DNA of 64,000 nucleotides from Gordonia pseudamarae (GCF_025273675.1 NZ_CP045809.1:5022001-5086000); one strand, 5' to 3'; shown: positions 42,760 to 52,632, numbered from the stretch's first letter. The notes: generated by a model not told the origin, from the letters alone. Numbers and translations: made by a program.

Positions 42760-44625
42760 CCGATCGGGCGGTGGCCCCGCCGGCCGCAGGTCGTCGACGT
42801 GGGGGATGTCGGCGACCTGGGGTCCGGTCATCCACTCACGCAGTACCTTGGTGGCGACGACGTCGTCCTCGTTGTACTCCAGCAGCCGGGTGCGCTGACC
42901 CGGATCGGGACGGCCGCCGGCCAGGCCCACCGCTTCGGCGTACCAGTCCATCGACGCCTCGCCACCTGCCTCGGGATCACGCCAGCGGTGCCCGGCGACC
43001 GGCGCGACGCGCTTGAGGCCCTTGCCCCCGGGACTGATGAAGTTGTCGCCGACCGCCTCGAACACGTCGACCCACTCCTGGGAGCCGATGAACGCCTCGA
43101 CCTCCGCGCGGGTGGGGATGCCCGGCATACCGCCGAAGCGATCGGCCGATCCGAGTAGCCAGCGATTCTCGGCCTGCTGCGAATAGCAGTACGCGGCGAA
43201 CGTCTTGCCGTCGGCGCGCGCCTGTTGCCGCTGCTCACACAGCCAGATCCAGAACTCGGCGAACGAGCGGGCCTCATCTGCGGTGGGCAGCGGCGTCCAG
43301 GTGACGAACGGCCGGTACAGCACGGGTACGCCCGGGTCGGTGGTATCGGTCAACAGGGTGCCCCACAGGTAGGCGCCACTTTCCCCGAAGCTCTCCATGT
43401 CGACGTCCACCTCGACGTCGGCGCGATGGATGCGCGGCGTCCGGACGCGGCGGATCAGCGGAACGTCGGCCAGCCAGGCGGCCGCGGTGACCACCGCATC
43501 GTCGAAGTCGCCACCGGCCCAGTCTGCGGGTGGTTCACCGACGTACGCGGCCAGTTGTTCGACGGTGGCGATGCCGGCGACGGCGAGCGCGGCGGCCTGC
43601 GCGCCACGCACGACGAGGCTGACGTCGCGGCGGGCGACCAGCTCGGTCTCACAGTGCGGCCACCAGATACAGCCGCGGCATTCGGAGATACGGTGTGCCC
43701 GGGTGCGCACGAGTCCGTCGGCGACCGCCCGTCGGCGCGCGAACACCTCGGCATAGTCGGCGAGCACCGGCGCCATGTCGTGCACGACGATGCAGTCCGC
43801 GTCCAGCCCGATCACGCCGGCCGGCAGGGAGCCACCGGAACCACGGCCGCCGGGGTCGACGCCGCCCTGATCGGTGCCCCCGCAATCAGTACCGCGATCA
43901 GTGCTGTCGGGGTCGTCGGATCGCTCGACGCTTACAGGTGCGATCACCGGCGTCGGCGCGAGCCCAAGATCCATCAGCATGGTGACCAGCTGCGCCAGCC
44001 GCAGTTGGTCACGTCGGTTGCCGCGCGAGGATCGCGTCCGGTCGGGACCGGGCGACCATCTGCCCAGTGGGCTCGTGACGAGCCCGGATACCGAATCGGC
44101 CGGGTCGTCGCCGGGCGGCCTGTTGCGCGTCGCGGGGTAGGTGACCCGGTGGTTGACGACGATGACAGGGATGTACCCGGCGTTCTCCTCGCCCGGGTGT
44201 CCGGGCCGGTCGGGATCCGGGCGCGGCCCGTCCTGCACCCACGCCCCGTCGAGGTATCGCACCCGCACGAGCAGTTCGCTGTCGCCGCGCCGTCCCCGCT
44301 CGCGGTCGGTGGGCAGCGTTGCGTTCCAGATCCATCTCACCTCGTCGGCGCAGGCCCGGCGGGTCGCGGCGACACGTTCGACGCGGGAGGCGTCCGAGTC
44401 GATGACGCGGAACGTCTCCGCGCCGGTCAGGTCGCCCCCGTGCAGGTCACGCAGCATGTCGCGAACCCGCCCACGATGGTCGGCGGCGGCCGCCTTGCGC
44501 CGGGCGACCGACGGTGTGTCGGCCGTCTGGCCACCCACGTCCGCCGCGGCTTCGGTGTGCGCGGAATCGAGGGCCAGCCGATGCTCGCAGCCCGCGAGAT
44601 CCCTCGCATGAAGCACCGTGCGCAT
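42742..44625 (-). CDS. TM0106-family RecB-like nuclease with RNase-H-like domain
   Basis: The 627-residue protein has one N-terminal Cys (DLAGCEHRLAL) and a CxxC-x5-C cluster (SECRGCIWWPHC), together the four ligands of the RecB/AddB-type Fe-S cluster. A helix-hairpin-like stretch AALAVAGIATVEQLA and an RNase-H-like C-terminal domain (VDVDMESFGESGAYLWG ... LLEYNEDDVVATKVL) follow. The usual D-x-K motif of the RecB nuclease core is not apparent. I chose ATG 44625, preceded by GAAGGGAG. It overlaps the stalk-protein end by 18 bases in convergent orientation. Confidence 0.8.
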   Translation of the reverse strand: MRTVLHARDLAGCEHRLALDSAHTEAAADVGGQTADTPSVARRKAAAADHRGRVRDMLRDLHGGDLTGAETFRVIDSDASRVERVAATRRACADEVRWIWNATLPTDRERGRRGDSELLVRVRYLDGAWVQDGPRPDPDRPGHPGEENAGYIPVIVVNHRVTYPATRNRPPGDDPADSVSGLVTSPLGRWSPGPDRTRSSRGNRRDQLRLAQLVTMLMDLGLAPTPVIAPVSVERSDDPDSTDRGTDCGGTDQGGVDPGGRGSGGSLPAGVIGLDADCIVVHDMAPVLADYAEVFARRRAVADGLVRTRAHRISECRGCIWWPHCETELVARRDVSLVVRGAQAAALAVAGIATVEQLAAYVGEPPADWAGGDFDDAVVTAAAWLADVPLIRRVRTPRIHRADVEVDVDMESFGESGAYLWGTLLTDTTDPGVPVLYRPFVTWTPLPTADEARSFAEFWIWLCEQRQQARADGKTFAAYCYSQQAENRWLLGSADRFGGMPGIPTRAEVEAFIGSQEWVDVFEAVGDNFISPGGKGLKRVAPVAGHRWRDPEAGGEASMDWYAEAVGLAGGRPDPGQRTRLLEYNEDDVVATKVLREWMTGPQVADIPHVDDLRPAGPPPDRLRPGQ

Positions 44626-44798
44626 CGAGCACTCCCTTCGTCCGCCGGTGTGCACGCCATTTGTCGGCGTGCCATGGGTTCACGTCGACCCTATGTAATG
44701 CTTGTATCTAGGCGGGGCCGGGGCGTGTCTCCCGGTTCCACGGTCCGCCGGCACGCCCGGACCCCGATCACCGCGACATGACAGCTGAAAGGCCCGTG

Positions 44799-45491
44799 AT
44801 GGGATTGTTCTCGTCGGATGGAAAGACCCGCGCGCAGCGGCGGGCGGACGCCAAAGCACTCAAGCGCAAGGCCAGACTCGAGGCGAAGGCCCAGCACTCC
44901 GAGCAACGTAAGGCGCAGAAGAAGCATCTCAAGGACGAGCACAAGTTCCGCAAGAAGGACCTGAAGGCCGAGCGCAAGAACGTCAAACACGCCGCGAAGG
45001 CACAGACCAAGGCCGCCAAGGCCGAGTCGAAGACGATCGCGGCCAAACAGAAGGCCGCCGAGAAGTCCCGCAAGGTGACACCTGCCAACATCAAGCGCTA
45101 CCTGACCGTCGCCCGGCTCGTGTCGCCGGTGGTGGCACCGTTGGCCTACCGCGGTGCGATCGCCGCCCGTGAGCAGCTCAACCAGTTCAAGGCCACCCGC
45201 GCGGGGGTGGCCCCCGAGCTGCTGGCCCGGTACTCCGGCCACGGCGCCCCGCTGGCCGCCCGCATCGAATCGGCCCGGGCGGCACTCAAGCAGGTTCCGG
45301 GCAAGGATGCCTCAGCCGACACCGGTGCGTTCGTCGACGCGATCAACACGCGCCTGGACAATCTGGCGATCGCCGTCGATGCCGCCGAAACGATGCCCCC
45401 CGCCCAGCGCCGGTCCGCTCACGCCTCGATCGACTCCGAACTCGGCGCCATCGACGCCGACATCCTGGCCCGGCTGGGCGTACGCGCCTAA
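44799..45491 (+). CDS. DUF6474 family coiled protein
   Basis: From the ATG at 44799 (GAAAGG nine bases upstream), a highly basic Lys/Ala/Glu/Gln-rich helical region of about 80 residues precedes a helical domain (ITPANIKRYL-type segment VTPANIKRYLTVARLVSPVV, then GAIAAREQLNQFK). Its last part reads LAIAVDAAETMPPAQRRSAHASID. The family is actinobacterial and uncharacterised. One weak membrane-like stretch is present. An upstream ATG at 44778 would add seven residues. Confidence 0.8.
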   Translation: MGLFSSDGKTRAQRRADAKALKRKARLEAKAQHSEQRKAQKKHLKDEHKFRKKDLKAERKNVKHAAKAQTKAAKAESKTIAAKQKAAEKSRKVTPANIKRYLTVARLVSPVVAPLAYRGAIAAREQLNQFKATRAGVAPELLARYSGHGAPLAARIESARAALKQVPGKDASADTGAFVDAINTRLDNLAIAVDAAETMPPAQRRSAHASIDSELGAIDADILARLGVRA

Positions 45492-45516
45492 GGCGTGTCG
45501 GGCTTTCCGGAACAAC

Positions 45517-45551
45517 ACGGCCGGATCGGACGCCTTGTCCGATCCGGCCGT
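45517..45551. terminator. Strong hairpin between converging genes
   Basis: A perfect 15-base-pair stem (45517-45531 with 45537-45551) and a 5-base loop. It probably serves both the DUF6474 gene and the dehydrogenase gene. Confidence 0.85.
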
Positions 45552-45585
45552 CTTCGTACTGTGCGGCGGTAGGCGTGACCGGCGA

Positions 45586-47139
45586 CTACCGTCCCGGCAG
45601 GTACTTGAGCGCCCGAACAGCCGTCGGGGTGATCGCCCGATAGATGTTCTGCGGCACGAACGGCGCCCGGTCGATCCCCAGGAACCGCTGTTCGGCGACG
45701 GTCTGCGATTCGGTGTACTTGAGCAGTCCCTCGGTGCCGTGCCGTCGCCCGACACCGGAGATGCCCATCCCGCCCATCGGCGCCGCGGTCGACGCCCAGG
45801 CCGCCGCGTAGCCCTCGTTGATGTTGACGGTTCCGGCGCGCAGCTGGTCGGCGATGGCGTTGGCCTCGGCGCTGCTGCCCGCGAAGACGCTGGCGTTGAG
45901 GCCGTACTCGGTGTCGTTGGCGCGTGTGATCGCCTCGGCGGTGGAGTCGACCGGGTAGATCGACACGACGGGCCCGAAGGTCTCCGAGGCGTAGCAGGTG
46001 GCCTCGTCGGTGACGCCGGTCAGGACGGTAGGTTCGAAGAAGAACGGGCCGAGGTCGGCGCGCCGTTTGCCGCCGGCCACGATCGTCGCACCCTTGGCGA
46101 CAGCGTCCTGCACATGGGCCTCAACGGTGTCGACCTGTGCGGCCGAGGCGAGCGATCCCATGTCGGCGTTGAAGTCGTAGGTCGCGGCCAGCGTCATGTT
46201 CGTGACGTATGCGGCGAACCGGGTGGTGAACTCGTCGGCGATGCTCTTGTCGACGTAGATCCGTTCGATGGAGATGCACAGCTGCCCCGAGTTGGAGTAA
46301 CAGGCGCGGGCCACACCCGGTACCGCCTCGTCGAGGTTGGCCGATGCGGTCAGGATCAGCGGGTTCTTGCCGCCGAGTTCGGCGGAGAAGCTGATCAGCC
46401 GGCGACCGGCCTGCTCGGCCAGCGAGGCACCGGTCTCCGAGGATCCGGTGAACATCACGTAGTCGGTGGTGGCCATGATGGCCTGGCCGACGACGCCGCC
46501 GGGACCGGGGACGACGGCGTACAGCTCGCGCGGCAGCCCGGCCCGGTAGAGCAGTTCGGCCAGTGCGAGCGCACAGTACGGCGTCTGGCTGTCGGGTTTG
46601 ATCACCACCGCGTTGCCGGCCATCAGTGCGGCGACGGCGTCGGACACGGCGAGGGTGAGCGGATAGTTCCACGGGCTGATGACGCCGACGACACCCTTGG
46701 GCTGGTACCGCACGCGAACGCTCGTGGCACCGGGCAGCATGCCCTTGACCTTGTGCTCGGCCAGCATCCTGGGCCCGTTGAGCGCGTAGTAGCGGGCGGT
46801 CAGCGCGACGTCGAGGACTTCTTCCTGCGCGTAGGCGCGGGCCTTGCCGGTTTCGGCCTGCGCCATATCCATGAGTTCACCGGCGTGCTTGTGCACGAGT
46901 TCGGCGAACGCGTCGATCACCTTGGCGCGTTTGGCGGTGGACAGCTGCGCCCACCCTTCCTGCACGACGCGGGCGCGGTCGACGGCGGTCTGCAGGTCCT
47001 CGGCGGTGGCGACGGGGATGGTCGTCATCTCCGCACCGCTGAACGCCTCGAGCACGGGACGGGTGGCGCGGTCCTCGGGTTTGTCGATGGCCGCCAGCTC
47101 ACGCAGCCGGTCAAAGGTTTCGGGGGTTGGCTTGGCCAT
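45586..47139 (-). CDS. gabD2: Succinic semialdehyde dehydrogenase (GabD2-like)
   Basis: The 517-residue aldehyde dehydrogenase shows SPWNYPL, GNAVVIKPDSQTP, FTGSSETGASLAEQAG, the catalytic Glu in SFSAELGGKNPLI and the nucleophilic Cys in SNSGQLCIS. ETFGPVVSIYPV and ISGVGRRHGTEGLLKYTE follow. This arrangement matches the NADP-dependent GabD2 group (Rv1731), which oxidises succinic semialdehyde to succinate. Substrate assignment is by similarity only. The ATG at 47139 is preceded by AGGAGG-like bases. It is co-oriented with rraA. Confidence 0.9.
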   Translation of the reverse strand: MAKPTPETFDRLRELAAIDKPEDRATRPVLEAFSGAEMTTIPVATAEDLQTAVDRARVVQEGWAQLSTAKRAKVIDAFAELVHKHAGELMDMAQAETGKARAYAQEEVLDVALTARYYALNGPRMLAEHKVKGMLPGATSVRVRYQPKGVVGVISPWNYPLTLAVSDAVAALMAGNAVVIKPDSQTPYCALALAELLYRAGLPRELYAVVPGPGGVVGQAIMATTDYVMFTGSSETGASLAEQAGRRLISFSAELGGKNPLILTASANLDEAVPGVARACYSNSGQLCISIERIYVDKSIADEFTTRFAAYVTNMTLAATYDFNADMGSLASAAQVDTVEAHVQDAVAKGATIVAGGKRRADLGPFFFEPTVLTGVTDEATCYASETFGPVVSIYPVDSTAEAITRANDTEYGLNASVFAGSSAEANAIADQLRAGTVNINEGYAAAWASTAAPMGGMGISGVGRRHGTEGLLKYTESQTVAEQRFLGIDRAPFVPQNIYRAITPTAVRALKYLPGR

Positions 47140-47181
47140 GATGGATGCCTCCTGGGCGGTCTGGAGCTGGGGTGTCCGGCG

Positions 47182-47676
47182 CTACGCGCCGCCCACGGGG
47201 GCGACGAGCACGATGCCGTCGTCGTCGGAGTAGGCGATGTCGCCAGGATTGACGGTGATCCCACCGATGGTCAGCGGCACGTCGCGCTCTCCCGCACCGG
47301 TCTTGGTCGACTTTCGTGGGTTGGTACCGAGCGCCTTGACACCGATCTGCATGCCGCCGATGGTCTTGGCGTCCCGGATGGCGCCGTGCACGATGACGCC
47401 GACCCAGCCGTTGGAGCGGCCGAGTTCGGCGATGATGTCGCCGACAAGTGCGGTGTGCACCGAGGCGTCACCGTCGATGACCAGCACACCACCGGGGTTG
47501 GGCTCGCTCAGAACGGACTTGAGCAGCGCATTGTCCTGGAAGCACCGGACTGTGCTCACCCGGCCGACAAACTCGCGGACGCCGCCGTACTGGGTGAACT
47601 GGGTGTCGCAACTGCGCACGTCGGCACCGATCTCATCGACGAGGTCAGCGGTGGCGGTGAAGGTGAGATCGCTCAT
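47182..47676 (-). CDS. rraA: RraA-like protein (ribonuclease E activity regulator / HMG-aldolase family)
   Basis: The 164-residue protein has the RraA fold motifs [71 protein letters not shown] and [14 protein letters not shown]. RraA proteins inhibit RNase E, while relatives are 4-hydroxy-4-methyl-2-oxoglutarate aldolases. The GAIRD pattern fits either. It corresponds to Rv3853. I chose ATG 47676; a longer frame to 48096 is not conserved. Confidence 0.92.
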   Translation of the reverse strand: MSDLTFTATADLVDEIGADVRSCDTQFTQYGGVREFVGRVSTVRCFQDNALLKSVLSEPNPGGVLVIDGDASVHTALVGDIIAELGRSNGWVGVIVHGAIRDAKTIGGMQIGVKALGTNPRKSTKTGAGERDVPLTIGGITVNPGDIAYSDDDGIVLVAPVGGA

Positions 47677-47761
47677 GCCGATCAAGCATAGGTGTGTACG
47701 ACGGTCTTGCCTACCCGCGGGTAAGTTCTTCTCGCCGATTCGGTCGGCGATACTGGTGACC

Positions 47762-47974
47762 ATGTTCGATGTGCCGATTTCCGACGATTCGATCCGATTG
47801 GGCCAGTTCCTCAAGCTCGCCAACCTGGTCGAGTCCGGCGCCGACGCCAAGGGCGTCCTCGCCGACGGTCTGGTCCGCGTCAACGGCGAGACCGAGATTC
47901 GGCGGGGGCGGCAGCTCGCGGTCGGCGACGTCGTCGAGATCGACGGCGAATCCGCGCGCGTCAGCCCCGCCTGA
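47762..47974 (+). CDS. S4-domain RNA-binding protein
   Basis: The 70-residue protein consists of one S4 fold ([33 protein letters not shown], then [15 protein letters not shown]), like YbcJ/RlbA-type small S4 proteins. It probably binds structured RNA at the ribosome. It diverges from rraA. The start ATG at 47762 gives the standard length. Confidence 0.88.
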   Translation: MFDVPISDDSIRLGQFLKLANLVESGADAKGVLADGLVRVNGETEIRRGRQLAVGDVVEIDGESARVSPA

Positions 47975-48227
47975 CCGGTCCCGACTGAGGTCAACCTCAT
48001 TCGGTACGCTTCATCGGGTCCACGTCGACGCAGGTCACAGGCAATGGTGGAGCGTGATTCACACCTCCCGGAAGTCGCTATGAGATTGGACACCATCTGT
48101 TACCGATGAGATGAATGTGGCTGGTGGGGTATTTTCTCGCCCGTTCGGTAACGCCCGGTGTGCCACCATCGAACTACGCCATGCACGTCGGTCAACCGAT
48201 GTGTCGAGTGCAAATCTCCCGGATCCT

Positions 48228-48256
48228 ACAAAAATTTCACTATCGTGAATTTTTGT
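48228..48256. promoter_or_regulatory. AT-rich inverted repeat
   Basis: ACAAAAATTTCAC, four bases, GTGAATTTTTGT pair over 12 positions with one bulged T. In this GC-rich context the site stands out. It lies 55 bases before a small repeat-bearing reading frame in the 336-base gap after the S4 gene, otherwise without recognised features. Confidence 0.5.
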
Positions 48257-48310
48257 CCTAGAGTGCTCGGCGTTGGCTCGTTGTCGTAGTTTTCGAGGAT
48301 GTGACCGGTC

Positions 48311-48493
48311 ATGAAACTGACCTCGGTGTTTCAGCACAGGGTGTTACAGCACAGGGTGTTTCAGCACAGCGGGGTGTTCCACGGCGGAACCTCCCGGAGT
48401 GCTTCCCGACGTGGCCGCACGGCACAGATGTTCCCGGCGGAGGCCGAGCGCCTCGTCACCCAGGCCGAACTGCAACGCCTTCTGTCGGTCTGA
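48311..48493 (+). CDS. Small hypothetical protein with pentapeptide repeats
   Basis: A 60-codon frame starts with ATG at 48311. Its first part encodes VFQHR, VLQHR, VFQHS from a tripled 15-base unit, and its last part is a plausible helix (AEAERLVTQAELQRLLSV). The ribosome-binding site is weak (CGAGG about 13 bases upstream). It may be a real small gene or leader of the kinase gene. Confidence 0.35.
   Translation: MKLTSVFQHRVLQHRVFQHSGVFHGGTSRSASRRGRTAQMFPAEAERLVTQAELQRLLSV
48326..48370. repeat. Three tandem 15-base repeats
   Basis: GTGTTTCAGCACAGG-type units at 48326-48340, 48341-48355 and 48356-48370, differing at one or two bases. Confidence 0.85.
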
Positions 48494-48625
48494 GCACACC
48501 CGCCATACCCATGTCGCCACCTCACCGGTGGCGACAGACCGCAACGGTGCGCCCGGGGTGTCCGCATCGCCGGCGGTCCGCCACGGCCTGCCGGAACACG
48601 CCGTCGAGCACCTAAGATTCATCCG

Positions 48626-51034
48626 GTGAGCAGGCTCCGGCCCGGCGACGTCTTCGCCGGCTACACGATCGAACGCGAGCTGGGCGCCGGCGGCATGGGC
48701 GAGGTGTACCTGGCCCGGCACCCGCGGCTGCCCCGGCACGACGCTCTCAAGGTGCTCGCCGCCGGACTCGGGGACGATCCCCACTACCGCGCCCGATTCG
48801 AGCGCGAGGCCGACGTCGTCGCCGCTCTGCGCCACCCGTCCATCGTCGGAGTCCACGACCGCGGCGAGTTCGACGGGCGCCTGTGGATCGCGCTGGACTA
48901 TGTCGACGGACACGACCTCACCCGGCACGTGTCCGCGGATCGGTTGCCACCCCGTGAGGTGGCCCGCATCATCGCGCAGATCGCCGACGCCCTCGACGCC
49001 GCCGCCCGTCATGGCCTCACCCACCGCGACGTCAAACCCGCCAACATCCTGCTCGAGGACTCCGGCCGGGCGCAGCTCACCGATTTCGGCATCGCCCACC
49101 CCGGCCAGGAGTCCACCCGGCTCACCGGCACCGGCGTGGCCCTGGGCACCGTCGCCTTCGCCGCACCCGAACAACTCCAAGGCCACGGCGTCGACTCGCG
49201 CGCCGACCAGTACTCGCTGGCCTGCACCGCTTTCGCACTGCTCACCGGCACCAACGTCTACTCCGGCGGCAGCGTCGCCGCGATTGCCCTCGCGCACGTG
49301 CGTGACCCGATCCCCGCGGCGAGCGCACGTGCCCCGGGATGGGTGCCGCCCGCCGTCGACGGAGTGCTCGCCCGTGGCCTCGCGAAGGACCGGGACCACC
49401 GCTATCGTGACAACCGCACCTTCGCCGCGGCTCTCACCGAGGCGGTGACCGCGCCGCCGCGTACATACCCGGCCGCGACGACGTTTCCGCCGCCGCCCGC
49501 CGCACCTCACCCGACCGCATCACCCCTGACCGTATCGGCTCCGACAACGCCGCCACCGACCCGGCCCGTCCCCCACACCGCCGCACCCATCGCGGCACAG
49601 TACCCGCCGGACCCGACGGGGATGCCGTGGCAGGTCTCCGGCCCCGGGCCGGCCCATCCCGGATCGCACGGCACACGACCACCCGGCACCGGGCGCCACC
49701 GGTGGCTGCTCATCGGCGCACTCGTCGTGGTGGTGGTTCTCGTGGCGGGCGCTGTCACGACATGGCTGTTCACCTCCGACGACTCCGACGACGACACTCC
49801 CGGCCGCGGCGCAACCCTGTCGGCCCTCGCCTCCCCGCGAACCGAACCGTTGTGGACGTGGGCACCTACGGTGGTGTCCGACCAATACCAGGAAGATCTC
49901 GGAATCGTCGGCGGCACCAGCAGGTACGCGGTCGCGGTGAGCAAGAGTTCGTCCGGGGCGACCATTCTGGGCGTTCTCGACGCGGCCGGCGGCAAGACCG
50001 TCCGCACGATCACGCTCAGCGACAGGCCGGTTGCGGTCAAGCGCTGTCAGCAACTGGGTGACCCGGGTTCGTCGACGCTCGTGTGCTGGGGTGCCGACGT
50101 CGAGTCGGTGGGCGACCCGCAACCCTATGTCATCGATGTCGCGGCGGGCACTGCGGACAAGACCGATGCCGAAGGTGACTATTTCGCGGTGACCGGCGAC
50201 AACTACGTACTCGTCGCCGATGACGGCGTGTACGGCGGCTCAGCCGGCCGAAAGAACTTCGCGGTCACCGGGGTCACCGTGCCCTCGTCATACCCTGTGG
50301 TCAACGGGTCGCCGGTCATCGATCTCAAACCCTCGACCGGGTCGGGGAAGGAGTCGCTGCACCGCGTCACCGACGGCAAGGCCGTCCACACCCTCGACGA
50401 CGACCGCGGCGAATCCTGGCAGCCGTTCGCGAACGGCTTCGTGGTGCGCACGGAATCATCCGATTCCGACAGGCCGCCCACATTCACCTTCTACGACGCC
50501 GAAGGCACCGTCACGGCCGAGATGTCCGGCGAGTGGACCTTGCCGCTGCCACCCACCGACAGCCCGATACCGCCCTCGGTCGCCCCGGTGCCGGTCCTGC
50601 TCAACACCTCACAGACCGCCATCGCCGCATTCGATCCGGTCACCGGAAAACAACTGTGGCAGAAGTCATATCAGATTGACTCCCCCAATTCCGCCGAAGG
50701 CTTCGGCAGCAAGATCGTCCTTACCGCATCGGGCAACGAGTTTGAATGGTTCGACGCCCGGGACGGCTCCGGCGGTTCGATGTACGTCCCGCCCAAGGGC
50801 ACTCAGGCCGGTTCCCCACTCGGCAGCGACGGCGTCCGGTTCGCGATGCTCTCGCGCCCCGCCTATGGCGGCACCGGCCCCCAGGAACTCCTGGTGTTCG
50901 AGCAGAACAACGCGAACCCGATCTGGCAGATGCGCGTCCCGACGTCCGGCCAGTACCCCGGCGCCCCGGTGATCGCCGGCGGCAAGGTGTACGCCGGTGG
51001 CGGCCTCGAATTCGGTGACCGCCGAATCCTGTAG
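48626..51034 (+). CDS. Receptor-type Ser/Thr protein kinase with extracellular propeller-like domain
   Basis: The 802-residue PknH/PknD-like kinase has the P-loop LGAGGMGEVYLA, K42 in ALKVL, HRDVKPANILL (Asp near 134), TDFGIA and an APEQ motif. A Pro/Thr-rich juxtamembrane linker (about 280-355) and one membrane segment (about 362-384) follow. The external region of 415 residues has repeated beta-strand patterns typical of PQQ/WD-like propellers (VTGKQLWQKSYQID). It signals an unknown external cue. A TAAGAT hexamer seven bases before the GTG and no Shine-Dalgarno indicate a leaderless mRNA. Confidence 0.9.
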   Translation: MSRLRPGDVFAGYTIERELGAGGMGEVYLARHPRLPRHDALKVLAAGLGDDPHYRARFEREADVVAALRHPSIVGVHDRGEFDGRLWIALDYVDGHDLTRHVSADRLPPREVARIIAQIADALDAAARHGLTHRDVKPANILLEDSGRAQLTDFGIAHPGQESTRLTGTGVALGTVAFAAPEQLQGHGVDSRADQYSLACTAFALLTGTNVYSGGSVAAIALAHVRDPIPAASARAPGWVPPAVDGVLARGLAKDRDHRYRDNRTFAAALTEAVTAPPRTYPAATTFPPPPAAPHPTASPLTVSAPTTPPPTRPVPHTAAPIAAQYPPDPTGMPWQVSGPGPAHPGSHGTRPPGTGRHRWLLIGALVVVVVLVAGAVTTWLFTSDDSDDDTPGRGATLSALASPRTEPLWTWAPTVVSDQYQEDLGIVGGTSRYAVAVSKSSSGATILGVLDAAGGKTVRTITLSDRPVAVKRCQQLGDPGSSTLVCWGADVESVGDPQPYVIDVAAGTADKTDAEGDYFAVTGDNYVLVADDGVYGGSAGRKNFAVTGVTVPSSYPVVNGSPVIDLKPSTGSGKESLHRVTDGKAVHTLDDDRGESWQPFANGFVVRTESSDSDRPPTFTFYDAEGTVTAEMSGEWTLPLPPTDSPIPPSVAPVPVLLNTSQTAIAAFDPVTGKQLWQKSYQIDSPNSAEGFGSKIVLTASGNEFEWFDARDGSGGSMYVPPKGTQAGSPLGSDGVRFAMLSRPAYGGTGPQELLVFEQNNANPIWQMRVPTSGQYPGAPVIAGGKVYAGGGLEFGDRRIL

Positions 51035-51089
51035 AGCTACCACACCAACACCCCCTTTCGCCGGGTGAGGTGCGCGGAGCGCATGCGAC

Positions 51090-51144
51090 GAGCCTCGAAA
51101 CCCCACGGGACAACAACGAGTCCACACACGAGGTTTCGAGGCTC
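51090..51144. repeat. Inverted repeat between kinase and gltD
   Basis: Perfect 13-base arms GAGCCTCGAAACC (51090-51102) and GGTTTCGAGGCTC (51132-51144) with a 29-base spacer, between converging genes. A bidirectional terminator or dispersed repeat are both possible. Confidence 0.7.
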
Positions 51145-51150
51145 GCGGGC

Positions 51151-52632
51151 TCAGCGTTGGGCGACCTGCGTCGGGACGATCGGCGCGGGCAGCACGGTGT
51201 GGCCTTCGAGGAACTTGTCGACGGCTGCGGCCGCGGCCCGACCCTCGGCGATGGCCCAGACGATCAACGACTGTCCGCGGCCGGCGTCGCCGGCGACGAA
51301 CACGCCGGGGACCGACGATGCGAAACTGTTGTCGCGCTTGATCACGCCACGCTCACCCCACTCGACGCCCAGCTTGTCGAGCAGGTCTTCGCGTTCGGGA
51401 CCGACGAAGCCCATGGCCAGCAGGACGAGGTCGGCCTCGAGGGTGAAGTCCGAGCCTTCGACCTTCTCGAACCGTCCGGCCACCATCGTCACCTCATGGG
51501 CTTTGAGAGCGGTGACCTTGCCGTTCTCCCCGACGAACTCCTCGGTGTTCACCGAGAACACCCGGTCGCCGCCCTCCTCGTGCGCCGAGGACACCCGGTA
51601 CATCAGCGGGTAGGTCGGCCATGGGGTCGAACCGGCGCGTTCCATCGGCGGGCGAGGCATGATCTCGAACTGGTGCACGCTTTCGGCGCCCTGGCGCAGC
51701 GAGGTGCCGAGGCAGTCGGCACCGGTGTCGCCGCCGCCGATGATGACGACCTTCTTGCCGGTCGCGGTGATCTGACCGGGGACGGTGACATCCCCCGTCG
51801 CTCCGCTCGCCCAGGTGTCGCCGTGCTGGATCCGGTTGGCCTGCGGCAGGAACTCCATCGCCTGGTGGATGCCGTCGAGTTCGCGGCCCGGGATCGGCAG
51901 GTCACGGCCGATGGTGGAGCCCACGGCCAGGACGACGGCGTCGAAGTCCTCGCGCAGTTCGTCGACAGTCACGTCGACACCGACGTTGACACCGGTGCGG
52001 AAGACGGTGCCCTCGATCTGCATCTGTTCCAGACGCCGGTCGATGAAGCGCTTCTCCATCTTGAACTCGGGGATGCCGTAGCGCAGCAGACCGCCGATGC
52101 GGTCGGCCCGCTCGAACACGGTGACCCCGTGGCCGGCACGGGTGAGCTGTTGCGCGGCGGCCAGACCGGCAGGTCCCGAACCGATCACGGCGACGTTCTT
52201 GCCGGTCTTGACCGTGGGCATCACCGGCGCCACCCAGCCTTCGTCGAAGGCGTTCTCGACGAGTTCGACCTCGACCTGTTTGATGGTCACGGCCGGCTGG
52301 TTGATGCCGAGAACGCACGACGCCTCGCACGGTGCCGGGCACAGCCTGCCGGTGAACTCAGGAAAGTTGTTGGTGGCGTGTAGGCGTTCGATGCCTTCGC
52401 GCCAACGATCCTTGTACACCAGGTCATTCCACTCGGGAATCAGATTTCCCAGCGGGCAACCGTTGTGGCAGAACGGGATACCGCAATCCATGCAGCGGCT
52501 CGCCTGTGTCTTGAGGTGCCCCTTGTCGAAGTCGGTGTACACCTCTTTCCAGTCGAGCAGCCGCAGTTCCACCGGACGACGGTCCGGCAGTTCCCGCTCG
52601 GGGTGGTTGAGAAAACCTCTGGGATCAGCCAC
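51151..52632 (-). CDS. gltD: Glutamate synthase (NADPH) small subunit
   Basis: GltD passes electrons from NADPH through FAD and two [4Fe-4S] clusters to GltB. The 493-residue protein has the cluster cysteines in [19 protein letters not shown] and [12 protein letters not shown]. The FAD site is [13 protein letters not shown] with [14 protein letters not shown]. The NADPH site is [15 protein letters not shown], and [19 protein letters not shown] closes the protein. It starts at GTG 52632, eight bases inside the gltB end, so the two are translationally coupled. It matches Rv3858c. Confidence 0.96.
   Translation of the reverse strand: MADPRGFLNHPERELPDRRPVELRLLDWKEVYTDFDKGHLKTQASRCMDCGIPFCHNGCPLGNLIPEWNDLVYKDRWREGIERLHATNNFPEFTGRLCPAPCEASCVLGINQPAVTIKQVEVELVENAFDEGWVAPVMPTVKTGKNVAVIGSGPAGLAAAQQLTRAGHGVTVFERADRIGGLLRYGIPEFKMEKRFIDRRLEQMQIEGTVFRTGVNVGVDVTVDELREDFDAVVLAVGSTIGRDLPIPGRELDGIHQAMEFLPQANRIQHGDTWASGATGDVTVPGQITATGKKVVIIGGGDTGADCLGTSLRQGAESVHQFEIMPRPPMERAGSTPWPTYPLMYRVSSAHEEGGDRVFSVNTEEFVGENGKVTALKAHEVTMVAGRFEKVEGSDFTLEADLVLLAMGFVGPEREDLLDKLGVEWGERGVIKRDNSFASSVPGVFVAGDAGRGQSLIVWAIAEGRAAAAAVDKFLEGHTVLPAPIVPTQVAQR

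Noticed and set aside
47182..48096. N-terminally extended RraA
   Set aside because: The extension overlaps the divergent S4-protein gene and is not part of the family; normal length is obtained from 47676.
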